NCBI GenBank assembly: GCA_000817085.1
Contig: JUEM01000001.1
Coordinates: forward strand, 58,568 to 122,567
Direction of reading: 5' to 3'
Length of the DNA: 64,000 bases
Source of the DNA: a marine actinobacterium MedAcidi-G1
Lineage (GTDB): Bacteria; Actinomycetota; Acidimicrobiia; Acidimicrobiales; MedAcidi-G1
The translations under genes were made by a program, and so were the position numbers. Positions 17,097 through 25,030 of this stretch are shown piece after piece; within the stretch, counting starts at the first letter, position 1, and the number at the start of each line of letters is the position of its first letter. The notes beneath the pieces are model-generated. The model had not been told where the DNA came from, made no database searches, and saw only the letters and a program-made list of their open reading frames with translations.

Positions 17097-19085
17097 ATGG
17101 AAAAATCTAAAAAAACTGATTTGCAAAGTCCTAATGATCCGGTCGAAGCTTGTGCTCACTTCAGTCGGCTTATTGGTGGCGACACGAACTTGGTTTTACA
17201 CGGCGGCGGCAATTCCTCAGTTAAGGCTTCACGATCCGATATAACAGGTCAGGACCGCGAAGCCATATATGTAAAAGGTTCAGGTTGGGATATGGGGAAC
17301 CTCGAAGTGCCAGGCTTAACACCTCTAGATCTCCCCAGACTTAAACAGCTTCTAGAGCTCAGAGAGCTAAGTGATATAGATATGATGCGCGAGTTGTCTG
17401 CAGCGAAACTAGATCCAGGGTCCCCAAACCCTTCAGTTGAAACTTTACTTCACGCATTTATTCCCTTTAGAGCTGTGCAACATTCGCACGCAGATGTAAT
17501 TGTTACCCTCACAAATCTGGCAGGCATGAACGCTCCTGATGAAGTCGTAAGAAACATATTTGGTGATGAAGTAATCGTTATCCCATACGTCATGCCGGGC
17601 TTCGATTTAGCTCAAGAAGTGAGAGAAAACTGGGCATCACAATTTCATGAAGGAACACAGGGAATGGTCCTTTTGAATCATGGTCTTTTTACTTTCGGAG
17701 ACGATTCGCAAACAGCTTATGAAATGCACATGCAATTGATTAAAAAAGCTGAAACATGGTTAGAAAAAGAAGCACCTGTTGACCCTCAAAAAGAAAATCC
17801 ATTAGCAGCGGAAATTCTTCTGACCGATTTGGCACGGTTACGTTCCCAGATGTCAAAAATAGCTGGAAAACCTATGATCGTTAGAAGGCACACCGGTAAC
17901 GAAGTAGCTGACTTTGTGCGACGCGACGATCACGAAGATCTTGCCCGCAGGGGACCTCTAACACCTGATCACATCATTCGAACAAAACGGTTCCCCATGC
18001 TGGGAGTAAACCAAGACTCACTAGATCGCTACGTGCAGGAGTACGAGTCCTACGTGGAAGAATTCCGTCATAGGATAAGAACTGAGTTCACAGAAATAGA
18101 TCCTGCCCCGCGAATAGTGCTAGATCCTGACATTGGAATGCTTACCGCAGGTTTCACACCGAAGGATGCGCAAATAGCAGCTGACATCTATCATCACACA
18201 ATTCCTGTTCTTTGCAGATCCGAAGATCACCTTGGAGGCTATAAGGCACTTTCAGCAGAAGAACTGTTCGATGTTGAGTACTGGGATTTGGAACAGGCCA
18301 AATTGCTTAAATCTGGTAAACCACCTGAATTAAGTGGAACGGTATCACTTGTTACAGGCGCAGCTTCTGGAATCGGCAAGGCTTGTGCAGAAGAACTCAA
18401 ACGGCTAGGAAGTGCAGTTGTAGGTATTGATTTAAGTCCAGAAGTTAAAAAAGTTTTTACCGGTGACGACTGGATAGGTATAGAAGCTGATGTGACAAAA
18501 GCTGAAGAGGTTCATGAGGCGATCAAGATAGGCATCGAGAGATTCGGAGGTTTAGATATTGCAGTAGTGGCAGCGGGAATTTTCGGAAATTCAGAACTTA
18601 TTGAAGATCTCGATTCAGAAGAATGGCGACGAGTTATGTCAGTTAACGTCGACTCAGTGCAGTCGCTATTTGGGCGCATCGCTCCTCTGCTAGCTTTGTC
18701 TCCTATAGGAGGACGAGTCGCAGTAATAGGTTCGAAAAATGTGCCAGCCCCAGGTAAAGGAGCTGCCGCATATTCAGCATCGAAAGCAGCTTTGCAACAA
18801 TTATGCAGAGTAGCAGCTTTGGAATGGGCGTCTAATAAAATACGTGTCAATTTGGTGCATCCAGATGCGGTTTTTGATACAGGACTATGGACTGAAGAAC
18901 TCATTGCAGAAAGAGCTGCAAACTATGGAATCAGCTCTGAAGAGTACAAGAAAAGAAACCTTCTTTCGGTTGAAGTCACATCTGCAGCAGTAGCACGTTC
19001 AGCAATTTCACTTTGTACAGATAATTTCTCTACAACAACAGGAGCTTCTGTTCCCACAGATGGAGGAAGTGACAGAGTTATCTAA
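17097..19085 (+). CDS. Bifunctional class II aldolase / short-chain dehydrogenase
   Basis: A 662-residue fusion. Residues 1-400 are a class II aldolase/adducin domain with LVLHGGGNSSVK, zinc-ligand VQHSHADVIVTLTN and LLNHGLFTFGD. Residues about 415-662 are an SDR with the NAD loop VTGAASGIG and the catalytic YSASK. This architecture is often named rhamnulose-1-phosphate aldolase/lactaldehyde dehydrogenase. Beside mtnA it more probably cleaves methylthioribulose-1-phosphate or 5-deoxyribulose-1-phosphate to dihydroxyacetone phosphate and an aldehyde, which the SDR half could reduce or oxidise. The pathway role is inference. Confidence 0.9.
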   Translation: MEKSKKTDLQSPNDPVEACAHFSRLIGGDTNLVLHGGGNSSVKASRSDITGQDREAIYVKGSGWDMGNLEVPGLTPLDLPRLKQLLELRELSDIDMMRELSAAKLDPGSPNPSVETLLHAFIPFRAVQHSHADVIVTLTNLAGMNAPDEVVRNIFGDEVIVIPYVMPGFDLAQEVRENWASQFHEGTQGMVLLNHGLFTFGDDSQTAYEMHMQLIKKAETWLEKEAPVDPQKENPLAAEILLTDLARLRSQMSKIAGKPMIVRRHTGNEVADFVRRDDHEDLARRGPLTPDHIIRTKRFPMLGVNQDSLDRYVQEYESYVEEFRHRIRTEFTEIDPAPRIVLDPDIGMLTAGFTPKDAQIAADIYHHTIPVLCRSEDHLGGYKALSAEELFDVEYWDLEQAKLLKSGKPPELSGTVSLVTGAASGIGKACAEELKRLGSAVVGIDLSPEVKKVFTGDDWIGIEADVTKAEEVHEAIKIGIERFGGLDIAVVAAGIFGNSELIEDLDSEEWRRVMSVNVDSVQSLFGRIAPLLALSPIGGRVAVIGSKNVPAPGKGAAAYSASKAALQQLCRVAALEWASNKIRVNLVHPDAVFDTGLWTEELIAERAANYGISSEEYKKRNLLSVEVTSAAVARSAISLCTDNFSTTTGASVPTDGGSDRVI

Positions 19086-19144
19086 AAATAAATTTTGTGG
19101 GGGGGTGCGCGAAACTGTCACACACATGAACCTATGCTTTAGTT

Positions 19145-19768
19145 ATGAGGTCAAATAAGGTCATGTTTTTACTCGCCGGACTTTCTTTGCTCACTGTCGG
19201 CGCTTGTGGCGGTGGAGACGACGAGCCTGTTCTAGTGCCAGCGACTATGCCTCCGACTACTACGATTCTTATAGATCTATCAACCACGGTTCCGATGACA
19301 ACGACTACCTACGCTGCACCAGTAACTATTGTTCCAGTTGTGGTAGAAACTACGACGACCACAACGACTTTAGTTGAACCTGAGGGAACAGAACCTGAAT
19401 CGGTAACGGTAGCCGACGGAGATTCCCTATCAGAAATTGCGAAAGCAAACGGAACCACATTGGAAAAGCTTGCGAGAATTAACGGCATCTGCAATGTGAA
19501 CTCAATCTATGTGGGGCAGGTGATACTGCTCAGTGATAATGAGAAAGAAGTTGAGACCCAGACAGACGGAACAGAAGAATCAACCGTAACCATAATTGTG
19601 GAATCAGGAGAGTCGCTTTCAAAAATAGCTAAACGAGAAGGCGTGACGGTCGATGAAATCATGTCCATAAATGACATTACCGACCCCAACCTTCTTTTTG
19701 TAGGACAAGAGTTAGTAATAAGTGGTCAAACTCCATCTGAATCGCAAGAAGAAGAGCCAGTTTGTTAA
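19145..19768 (+). CDS. LysM-domain lipoprotein
   Basis: A 207-residue lipoprotein with two LysM modules, likely binding peptidoglycan at the cell surface. The signal ends at lipobox VGACGGG (Cys near 21). A Thr/Val/Pro-rich linker covers residues 30-80. LysM1 runs from about 84 (VADGDSLSEIAKANG) and LysM2 from about 146 (VESGESLSKIAKREG). No catalytic domain follows, so it is a binding or anchoring protein. Confidence 0.88.
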   Translation: MRSNKVMFLLAGLSLLTVGACGGGDDEPVLVPATMPPTTTILIDLSTTVPMTTTTYAAPVTIVPVVVETTTTTTTLVEPEGTEPESVTVADGDSLSEIAKANGTTLEKLARINGICNVNSIYVGQVILLSDNEKEVETQTDGTEESTVTIIVESGESLSKIAKREGVTVDEIMSINDITDPNLLFVGQELVISGQTPSESQEEEPVC

Positions 19769-19812
19769 TAAAAAAGTAAGCCTCCTATCTATTAAGCCTC
19801 TAAGTTAGTTAA

Positions 19813-21081
19813 GTGACCGTTAATCTTTCCGAATTTGACCAGAGTTGTTTAGATGGAGAAGAAGGCCCCGCTGCGGCTTCGGCAATGAGAGTGATAGTGA
19901 GGTTGGCGGAAACCATGGAAGCCTCAGAGCTTCTAGATGTGACTTCAGCCCACATTGATTCATGTCTTTATCATGGTCCGGCAGTTTTAGATTTTGCAAA
20001 ATGGTTAGAAGATCAAGGTGCCAAAGTAAAAATTCCCACGACTTTAAATGTTTCGTCACTAGACCTAATACACCCAGACTTGTATCGCGGGGACAAGAAT
20101 TGGGGCGCTCAGGCAAAATTATTGATGGACTGTTACGAACGAATGGGATGCAAACCAACTTGGACTTGTGCCCCTTATCAACTAGAGGAGAGGCCAAAGT
20201 TTGGAGAGCAGGTGGCTTGGGCGGAGTCAAACGCAATAGTCTTCGCTAATTCTGTTCTAGGTGCTCGTACGCACAGGTATGGAGATTTCATTGATATTTG
20301 TGCGGCAATTTGTGGCAGGGCTCCAGCTGCTGGACTTCATCTAGACGAAAATCGCAAGGGTGACATTTTGTTTCGAGTTGGTGGGTTGAACGAATCTTTA
20401 CTGGATCGCGACGTCTTGTATCCAGTTTTGGGACATTTGGTGGGTAAACATGCAGGGAATGGCATCCCTGTCATTCAGGGCTTACCAGATGGTGTTAGTG
20501 AAGACCGTTTGAAAGCACTAGGCGCTGCAGCAGCGTCATCTGGATCTGTCGGCATGTTTCATGCTGTGGGTAGTACACCTGAAGCATTTACTACGGAAGA
20601 AGCATTTTCAGGACTAGCTCCAATCGATGTTATAGATGTGACGCCCGAAAAAATAATTTTAGCGCGAGATCAGCTGAGCACTGTAACAGATTCCAAAATA
20701 GGCGCAGTGAGTCTTGGTACTCCTCATTACTCTGTTCAGGAGATAAAGAAACTCTTTGAACTTTTTGGTGGTGAATCTGTTTGTCTGGGAGTTAATTTTT
20801 ATGTCTCAACAGGCAGAGATGTTCTAACGGAAGCTTCTTTGCGTGGTTTTGTGAAACCATTGGAAGAAGCAGGGGTTACTTTCGTTACAGATACGTGCAC
20901 CTATATAACGCCCATTATGGAAGCCGTAACTCTGCCAGTTATGACTGACTCAGCTAAATGGGCATATTACGCTCCAGGTAATTTAGGGGTTGAAGTTATT
21001 TTTGGAGCCGTAGAGGACTGTGTCGCTTCCGGTATTTCAGGAGATTTATGTATTGATAATAATATTTGGTATGAGGGCTAA
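19813..21081 (+). CDS. Aconitase X catalytic (large) subunit
   Basis: A 422-residue aconitase X large subunit (AcnX, formerly DUF521). Characterised relatives dehydrate cis-3-hydroxy-L-proline in bacteria or phosphomevalonate in archaea using an Fe-S cluster. Conserved segments include HIDSCLYHG near residue 46, AVSLGTPHYSVQEIK and FVTDTCTYITPI with its Cys. The start is GTG. The swivel-domain subunit follows 3 bp later, confirming the two-subunit form. Hydroxyproline dehydratase is the likelier role in a bacterium, but no proline-pathway gene lies beside it. Confidence 0.9.
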   Translation: MTVNLSEFDQSCLDGEEGPAAASAMRVIVRLAETMEASELLDVTSAHIDSCLYHGPAVLDFAKWLEDQGAKVKIPTTLNVSSLDLIHPDLYRGDKNWGAQAKLLMDCYERMGCKPTWTCAPYQLEERPKFGEQVAWAESNAIVFANSVLGARTHRYGDFIDICAAICGRAPAAGLHLDENRKGDILFRVGGLNESLLDRDVLYPVLGHLVGKHAGNGIPVIQGLPDGVSEDRLKALGAAAASSGSVGMFHAVGSTPEAFTTEEAFSGLAPIDVIDVTPEKIILARDQLSTVTDSKIGAVSLGTPHYSVQEIKKLFELFGGESVCLGVNFYVSTGRDVLTEASLRGFVKPLEEAGVTFVTDTCTYITPIMEAVTLPVMTDSAKWAYYAPGNLGVEVIFGAVEDCVASGISGDLCIDNNIWYEG

Positions 21082-21084
21082 ACC

Positions 21085-21480
21085 ATGACTTTTTTAGTTG
21101 CTGGAAAAGCTAATGGAGAAGTTCTTAAGCTGGATGAACCACTTAGTTTTTGGGGAGGAGTCGATCCTCAAACAGGTGAGATCACAGATTTACGACACCC
21201 ACAAGGTGGATTATCAGTAAAAGGGAAAGTTTTAATGATGCCTTTCGGTAGAGGATCGAGCAGCGGAAGCTCTGTGATAGCTGAAGGAATCCGTTCAGGT
21301 TCTGGTCCAGCTGGAATTATAATGATGGAAGCAGACGAAATAATTGCGCTGGGTGCAATTGTTGCAGACGAAATTTATGGAAAAGCCATGCCAATAATTG
21401 TTGTCGAAAAAAGTGAATATGATGGATATTCAACGGGAGATCTGGTTGATATATCAGAAGATGGAGTCACTTTAAGCTGA
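21085..21480 (+). CDS. Aconitase X swivel (small) subunit
   Basis: A 131-residue AcnX small subunit (formerly DUF126), the swivelling domain that completes the active site. The active-site loop FGRGSSSGSSVIAEGIR at about residues 53-69 has the expected Ser residues. It begins 3 bp after the large subunit, so both are made together. Its end overlaps the convergent selenoprotein gene by 9 bp. Confidence 0.9.
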   Translation: MTFLVAGKANGEVLKLDEPLSFWGGVDPQTGEITDLRHPQGGLSVKGKVLMMPFGRGSSSGSSVIAEGIRSGSGPAGIIMMEADEIIALGAIVADEIYGKAMPIIVVEKSEYDGYSTGDLVDISEDGVTLS

Positions 21481-22047
21481 CTCGTCGTCAAAAATCCAAT
21501 CTTCTAGAGCGACTCCTAATCCATCAGCGATTCTGTTTGCGTAAGCGTAATAAGCGGTTACTTCGACGATGTCGAGAATGTCTCGGTCGCTAAAATCAAC
21601 TTCACGAAGTTGGTTAATATCTTTTATCACAAGGCTTCCCGGCTCACTCGTAAGTTTTACCGCAAAATTCAACATAGTTTTACGAGAATCTGACAATTCT
21701 GCGGTTGTCCAGTCTTTCTCAATTTGTTCTAAGAGATTGTCATCATTTAATAGAGAGCGCAGACCGCGTTTATGATGGAGTACTCAATAATGGCAATTGT
21801 TTTCCAAACTGACTACAAATGCTATTAGTTCTCTTTCAACTTTTCTTAAGGAAGCAGTTCCGGACATAGCCGATGAGTACAAGGTATTATGTGCTTTCAA
21901 GCTTTTGGGGTTAATCGAATGGACCGCCATAATGTTATCCACGCGACCATTTTCTTTATCTTTTACTTTCTCCAGCAGGACACTTAGATAAGTGTCTTTA
22001 TCCCAATCTGTTTCTGGAACAGTCTCTATCCAAGCCGGATCTTTCAT
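21472..22047 (-). CDS. AhpD-like/peroxidase-related selenoprotein (CxxU), read through an in-frame TGA
   Basis: A 191-residue carboxymuconolactone-decarboxylase/AhpD-fold protein of the peroxidase-related group, if TGA at 21786-21784 is read as selenocysteine (residue 88). Before it the sequence reads SLENNCHY and after it VLHHKRGLRSLL, so U takes the second position of the family's CxxC active site and the proton-relay His follows. Family-like sequence continues in the same frame for 103 residues. The SECIS-like hairpin is listed separately. ATG 22047 overlaps the stop of the sulfotransferase-like gene (TGATG) with AGGGA upstream. The role is probably thiol/selenol peroxidase or reductase. 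The alternative is a nonsense mutation or a sequencing error. Confidence 0.8.
21741..21777 (-). promoter_or_regulatory. Putative bacterial SECIS element for the AhpD-like gene
   Basis: Downstream of the UGA on the minus strand an apical stem CGC/GCG holds the loop GGUCU at +19 to +23 after the UGA, the same loop sequence and distance as in E. coli fdhF. Outer arms CATCAT (+7 to +12) and ATGATG (+38 to +43) can pair to close a longer imperfect stem. Essential G and U fall at +20 and +21. Confidence 0.7.
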
Positions 22048-22772
22048 CACTCAATCCCTTCACATGCATATTTTTTAAGATTCTCATATAAGACAGTAGC
22101 TTCTTCGAGAACAGGTAAAAATTTTTCTGGTAGGGGGTCTCTGTTTGGTTCTTGGTTTGAGAAACCTGATGACTCGTGAGTGTTTTTGTACCAGTGCTGC
22201 GCCCATATACCATCTTCAGGTTTTGCTCCAGGTTCCCAAGAAAGCATCGAATCATCAAAAGCAATTTCAAGCTGCTGGCATAATTCTTTTAGTATCGCTT
22301 CCGGCTTCATGAGTAAGTTGGCTGAGTCGATAACGACCGGCATCTCACCAGATTCTAGGATTCTGTTTAATAGAAAATTTTGAACGTCTAAACCTATATC
22401 TGAGACTTTTAGATCAGGGACATTTTTAGCATGCGAACGAATCACGAGGCTTGGTTCCCTTATAAGCAAGATATTCGAACAGTTGTCTAAAAATGAAAGA
22501 TCAATTTCAACTAGGTGGTGACACATTTGTTTAAAGAAAACAACCGGAGTTGAATATTCACTCTGTATAACATTTTGAACAACTTGCTCTGAGTGCTGAT
22601 CCTGTGAAACAAGAATCTCTTGGTATCCCGGATGTTCACGTCCACTAACTCTTAAGTAATGGGCGTAAAAAGGTTCATCAACAACGGTTGTGTCTTTGCG
22701 CTCTCGAAATGAGTACATTAAAGCCGTTGAAATATTCCTAGGGCCAGACCAACAGTTGATTCGTAAAGTCAT
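22047..22772 (-). CDS. Sulfotransferase-like P-loop protein
   Basis: A 241-residue protein resembling bacterial sulfotransferase-like P-loop enzymes. The N-terminal CWSGPRNISTALMYSF is the PAPS 5'-phosphosulfate-loop equivalent, DEPFYAHYL follows, and LLIREPSLVIRSH resembles the 3'-phosphate-binding strand with Arg and Ser. Substrate unknown. Its ATG overlaps the upstream aminotransferase stop by 4 bp and its own stop overlaps the selenoprotein start, so all three form one operon. Confidence 0.78.
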   Translation of the reverse strand: MTLRINCWSGPRNISTALMYSFRERKDTTVVDEPFYAHYLRVSGREHPGYQEILVSQDQHSEQVVQNVIQSEYSTPVVFFKQMCHHLVEIDLSFLDNCSNILLIREPSLVIRSHAKNVPDLKVSDIGLDVQNFLLNRILESGEMPVVIDSANLLMKPEAILKELCQQLEIAFDDSMLSWEPGAKPEDGIWAQHWYKNTHESSGFSNQEPNRDPLPEKFLPVLEEATVLYENLKKYACEGIE

Positions 22773-23683
22773 TTCGACACTTCGACGTTAACAGCTTCCT
22801 TATATAGGCCCTGTAGAAGCATGGTTGTATTCCCAATTTTTCCGTTCGATATCGTCCTTCCATCTACTTGTGTAACAGGTGTTAAACCACCAAAAGTTCC
22901 TGTAACAAATGCTTCATCCGCAGAATAAACATCTGTTAAGGAAAAGGGTTTTTCGAATGCCTTCATTCCGTTTTTTCTAGCGATTTCAATAACAAGTTCT
23001 CTCGTTATTCCGTTGAGACAGTATTCTCCTGTCGATGTCCAAACTTCTTCATTTTTAATTATGAAAAAATTTGTGGCGTTACATGTGGCGACAGCCCCAG
23101 TGGGGTCGAGCATTAGCGCCTCGTCCGCTCCTGCTTCTATGGCTTGTACCAGAGCTATCACTTCATGCAATTTAGAGTGACAATTCAGCCTTTGATCAAG
23201 AGTGTCAGGCGGAGGACGACGAACAGTAACCGTGAAAAGCGTTATACCTTCCTGAGTTACAGAAGGGTCAGCGACTTTGTGCTCGGCGATTATCACGATA
23301 TTAGGACCACCTATAACATTTGAAGGATGTTGAGAAGGTGTTTTCTTGTCACCCCTAGTAATCATCAAGCGGACATGAACATCATCAGTCATTTCGTTAA
23401 CTTCAACAGTTTCAATTAGAGCACTTACTAGCTCTTCTCTGCTTAATCCAATATCTAGATGAATTGCTGATGCCCCAGCAAAGAGCCTGTCCAGATGTTT
23501 ATTTAAGAAGGCGAATTTTCCATTGTGAAGTCTTAACCCTTCCCAAATGCCGTCACCAACTAAAAAACCACTATCGAAAACTGAAATTTGAGCGTTTTCC
23601 CTATTGTAAAAAGATCCATTTATATAAATTTTTACATTTTCATTTCGTGGATCAACTATTGCTGAATGTGTACTTTTAGCCAT
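22769..23683 (-). CDS. Class IV aminotransferase (branched-chain/D-amino acid type)
   Basis: A 304-residue fold-type IV PLP aminotransferase such as BCAT, D-amino acid transaminase or aminodeoxychorismate lyase. Supporting motifs are VFDSGFLVGDGIWEGLRLHNG, the PLP Lys in LNCHSKLHEVIALVQA, the Glu-containing ADEALMLDPTGAVATCNATNFF, and GLTPVTQVDGR. It is the first gene of the operon with the sulfotransferase-like and AhpD-like proteins. The exact amino acid cannot be told from sequence alone. Confidence 0.87.
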   Translation of the reverse strand: MAKSTHSAIVDPRNENVKIYINGSFYNRENAQISVFDSGFLVGDGIWEGLRLHNGKFAFLNKHLDRLFAGASAIHLDIGLSREELVSALIETVEVNEMTDDVHVRLMITRGDKKTPSQHPSNVIGGPNIVIIAEHKVADPSVTQEGITLFTVTVRRPPPDTLDQRLNCHSKLHEVIALVQAIEAGADEALMLDPTGAVATCNATNFFIIKNEEVWTSTGEYCLNGITRELVIEIARKNGMKAFEKPFSLTDVYSADEAFVTGTFGGLTPVTQVDGRTISNGKIGNTTMLLQGLYKEAVNVEVSK

Positions 23684-23809
23684 GACTGGTCAGCGTACCG
23701 CCCTTAACTGCTACGGTGTTTAAAAGTTAAAAAAACGAAACACCTTTTAGATCAAGAATCTGTTCTATTTTGTTCCGTTAATAAGGTAAATAAAGGGGGG
23801 GGAGAGAAA

Positions 23810-25030
23810 GTGGCAGACGGAGAAACAATAATTTCTCTAGAAAATGTTTTCAAAATATTTGGGCCAAATCCCAGGGGAAGAGCATTTGACTTAGCAAAAT
23901 CTGGTGTTCATAAAGACGACGTCCAAAAGCAATCAGGGCACGTTGTCGGCTTAACAGATGTTTCTTTTTCAGTAAATAAAGGCGAAATATTCGTAGTTAT
24001 GGGCCTGTCAGGCTCCGGTAAATCAACCGCAATACGAACGGTAAATAAACTTCATGACGTTACAAGTGGAAAAGTAATTGTAGAGGGAACCGATGTCCAG
24101 GAATTAAGTGGCTCAGCGCTCCAGGAATTCCGCCGAGAAAAAATGGGAATGGTGTTCCAACATTTTGCTCTGTTCCCCCATAGAAATGTTATAGACAACA
24201 CTGGTTACGGCTTAAAAGTGCAAGGTGTAGACAAAAAAAAACGAAACGAAGCTGCCATGAAAGCTCTTTCACTCGTGGGACTAGAAGCGTATTCATTAAA
24301 TGCAACGAGAGAACTTTCTGGAGGAATGCAGCAACGCGTGGGTCTAGCTCGTGCTTTGTGTAGCGATCCAGACATACTCCTCATGGATGAAGCATTCAGT
24401 GCTCTTGATCCACTAATACGCCGTCAGATGCAGGACGAACTTATGTCGATCCAGAGCAGACTTCATAAAACAATTTTGTTTATCACCCATGATTTGAATG
24501 AAGCATTAAGAATCGGCGATCGAGTTTGCATACTAAGAGATGGTTATGTGGTGCAAATCGGCACGGCAGAAGAGATTCTAACCCAGCCAGCCGATGCTTA
24601 TGTCGCTGAGTTTGTCCAAGACGTAGATCAAGGAAGAGTAATCGACGTGGAATCGGTGATGGAAAAACCAATGATCATCAATCCTGATTCAACTCTTGTC
24701 GAAGCTGTTAATTCACTTAGCGGCCGTCAAGGAGGGTTTTGTTGTGACCAGGACGGAAAGCCAGAGTCTCTGTTGCACTTAGCGGATGCAAGTTCTGCTT
24801 TAGCCCAAGGTTCAACCAACCTAAAAGATGTACTGAGAAATGACTTTGAAACCACAACAGCGGAAGCAACATTCAATGCAAACTATGCGGCTGCTGGGAG
24901 AGGGCTGCCAATAGCAGTAGTTGATGAAGCCGGACGTTTGATAGGTGAACTCGAACCTCGTGAAATTATGGAAGAAATGGGACGCGTGGAACAGCTGATT
25001 GATGGTTTCGATAGGGAGGTATTCCTATGA
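23810..25030 (+). CDS. proV: Glycine betaine/proline-type ABC transporter ATP-binding protein
   Basis: A 406-residue ATPase of the ProV/OpuAA family, powering uptake of glycine betaine or related osmolytes (DMSP, choline, proline betaine). Walker A is GLSGSGKST, the signature LSGGMQQRVGLARAL, Walker B ILLMDEAFSALDP, and the H-loop FITHDLNEALRIGD. Two CBS domains occupy roughly residues 285-406. The start is GTG behind an eight-G tract ending in GGAGAG that serves as ribosome site. The stop overlaps the permease gene by 4 bp. Confidence 0.93.
   Translation: MADGETIISLENVFKIFGPNPRGRAFDLAKSGVHKDDVQKQSGHVVGLTDVSFSVNKGEIFVVMGLSGSGKSTAIRTVNKLHDVTSGKVIVEGTDVQELSGSALQEFRREKMGMVFQHFALFPHRNVIDNTGYGLKVQGVDKKKRNEAAMKALSLVGLEAYSLNATRELSGGMQQRVGLARALCSDPDILLMDEAFSALDPLIRRQMQDELMSIQSRLHKTILFITHDLNEALRIGDRVCILRDGYVVQIGTAEEILTQPADAYVAEFVQDVDQGRVIDVESVMEKPMIINPDSTLVEAVNSLSGRQGGFCCDQDGKPESLLHLADASSALAQGSTNLKDVLRNDFETTTAEATFNANYAAAGRGLPIAVVDEAGRLIGELEPREIMEEMGRVEQLIDGFDREVFL

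Noticed and set aside
19099..19105. Seven-G run between the aldolase/SDR and LysM genes
   Set aside because: It is not in a coding frame or at a ribosome site, and no effect can be argued.
21472..21696. Independent 74-residue gene on the minus strand
   Set aside because: It is the C-terminal part of the AhpD-like protein, in the same frame as the upstream piece with only one TGA between, and the intervening codons match the family.
23715..23744. Inverted repeat GGTGTTT/AAACACC before proV as a riboswitch or terminator
   Set aside because: Seven pairs around a 16-base AT-rich loop with no conserved riboswitch features; probably chance.
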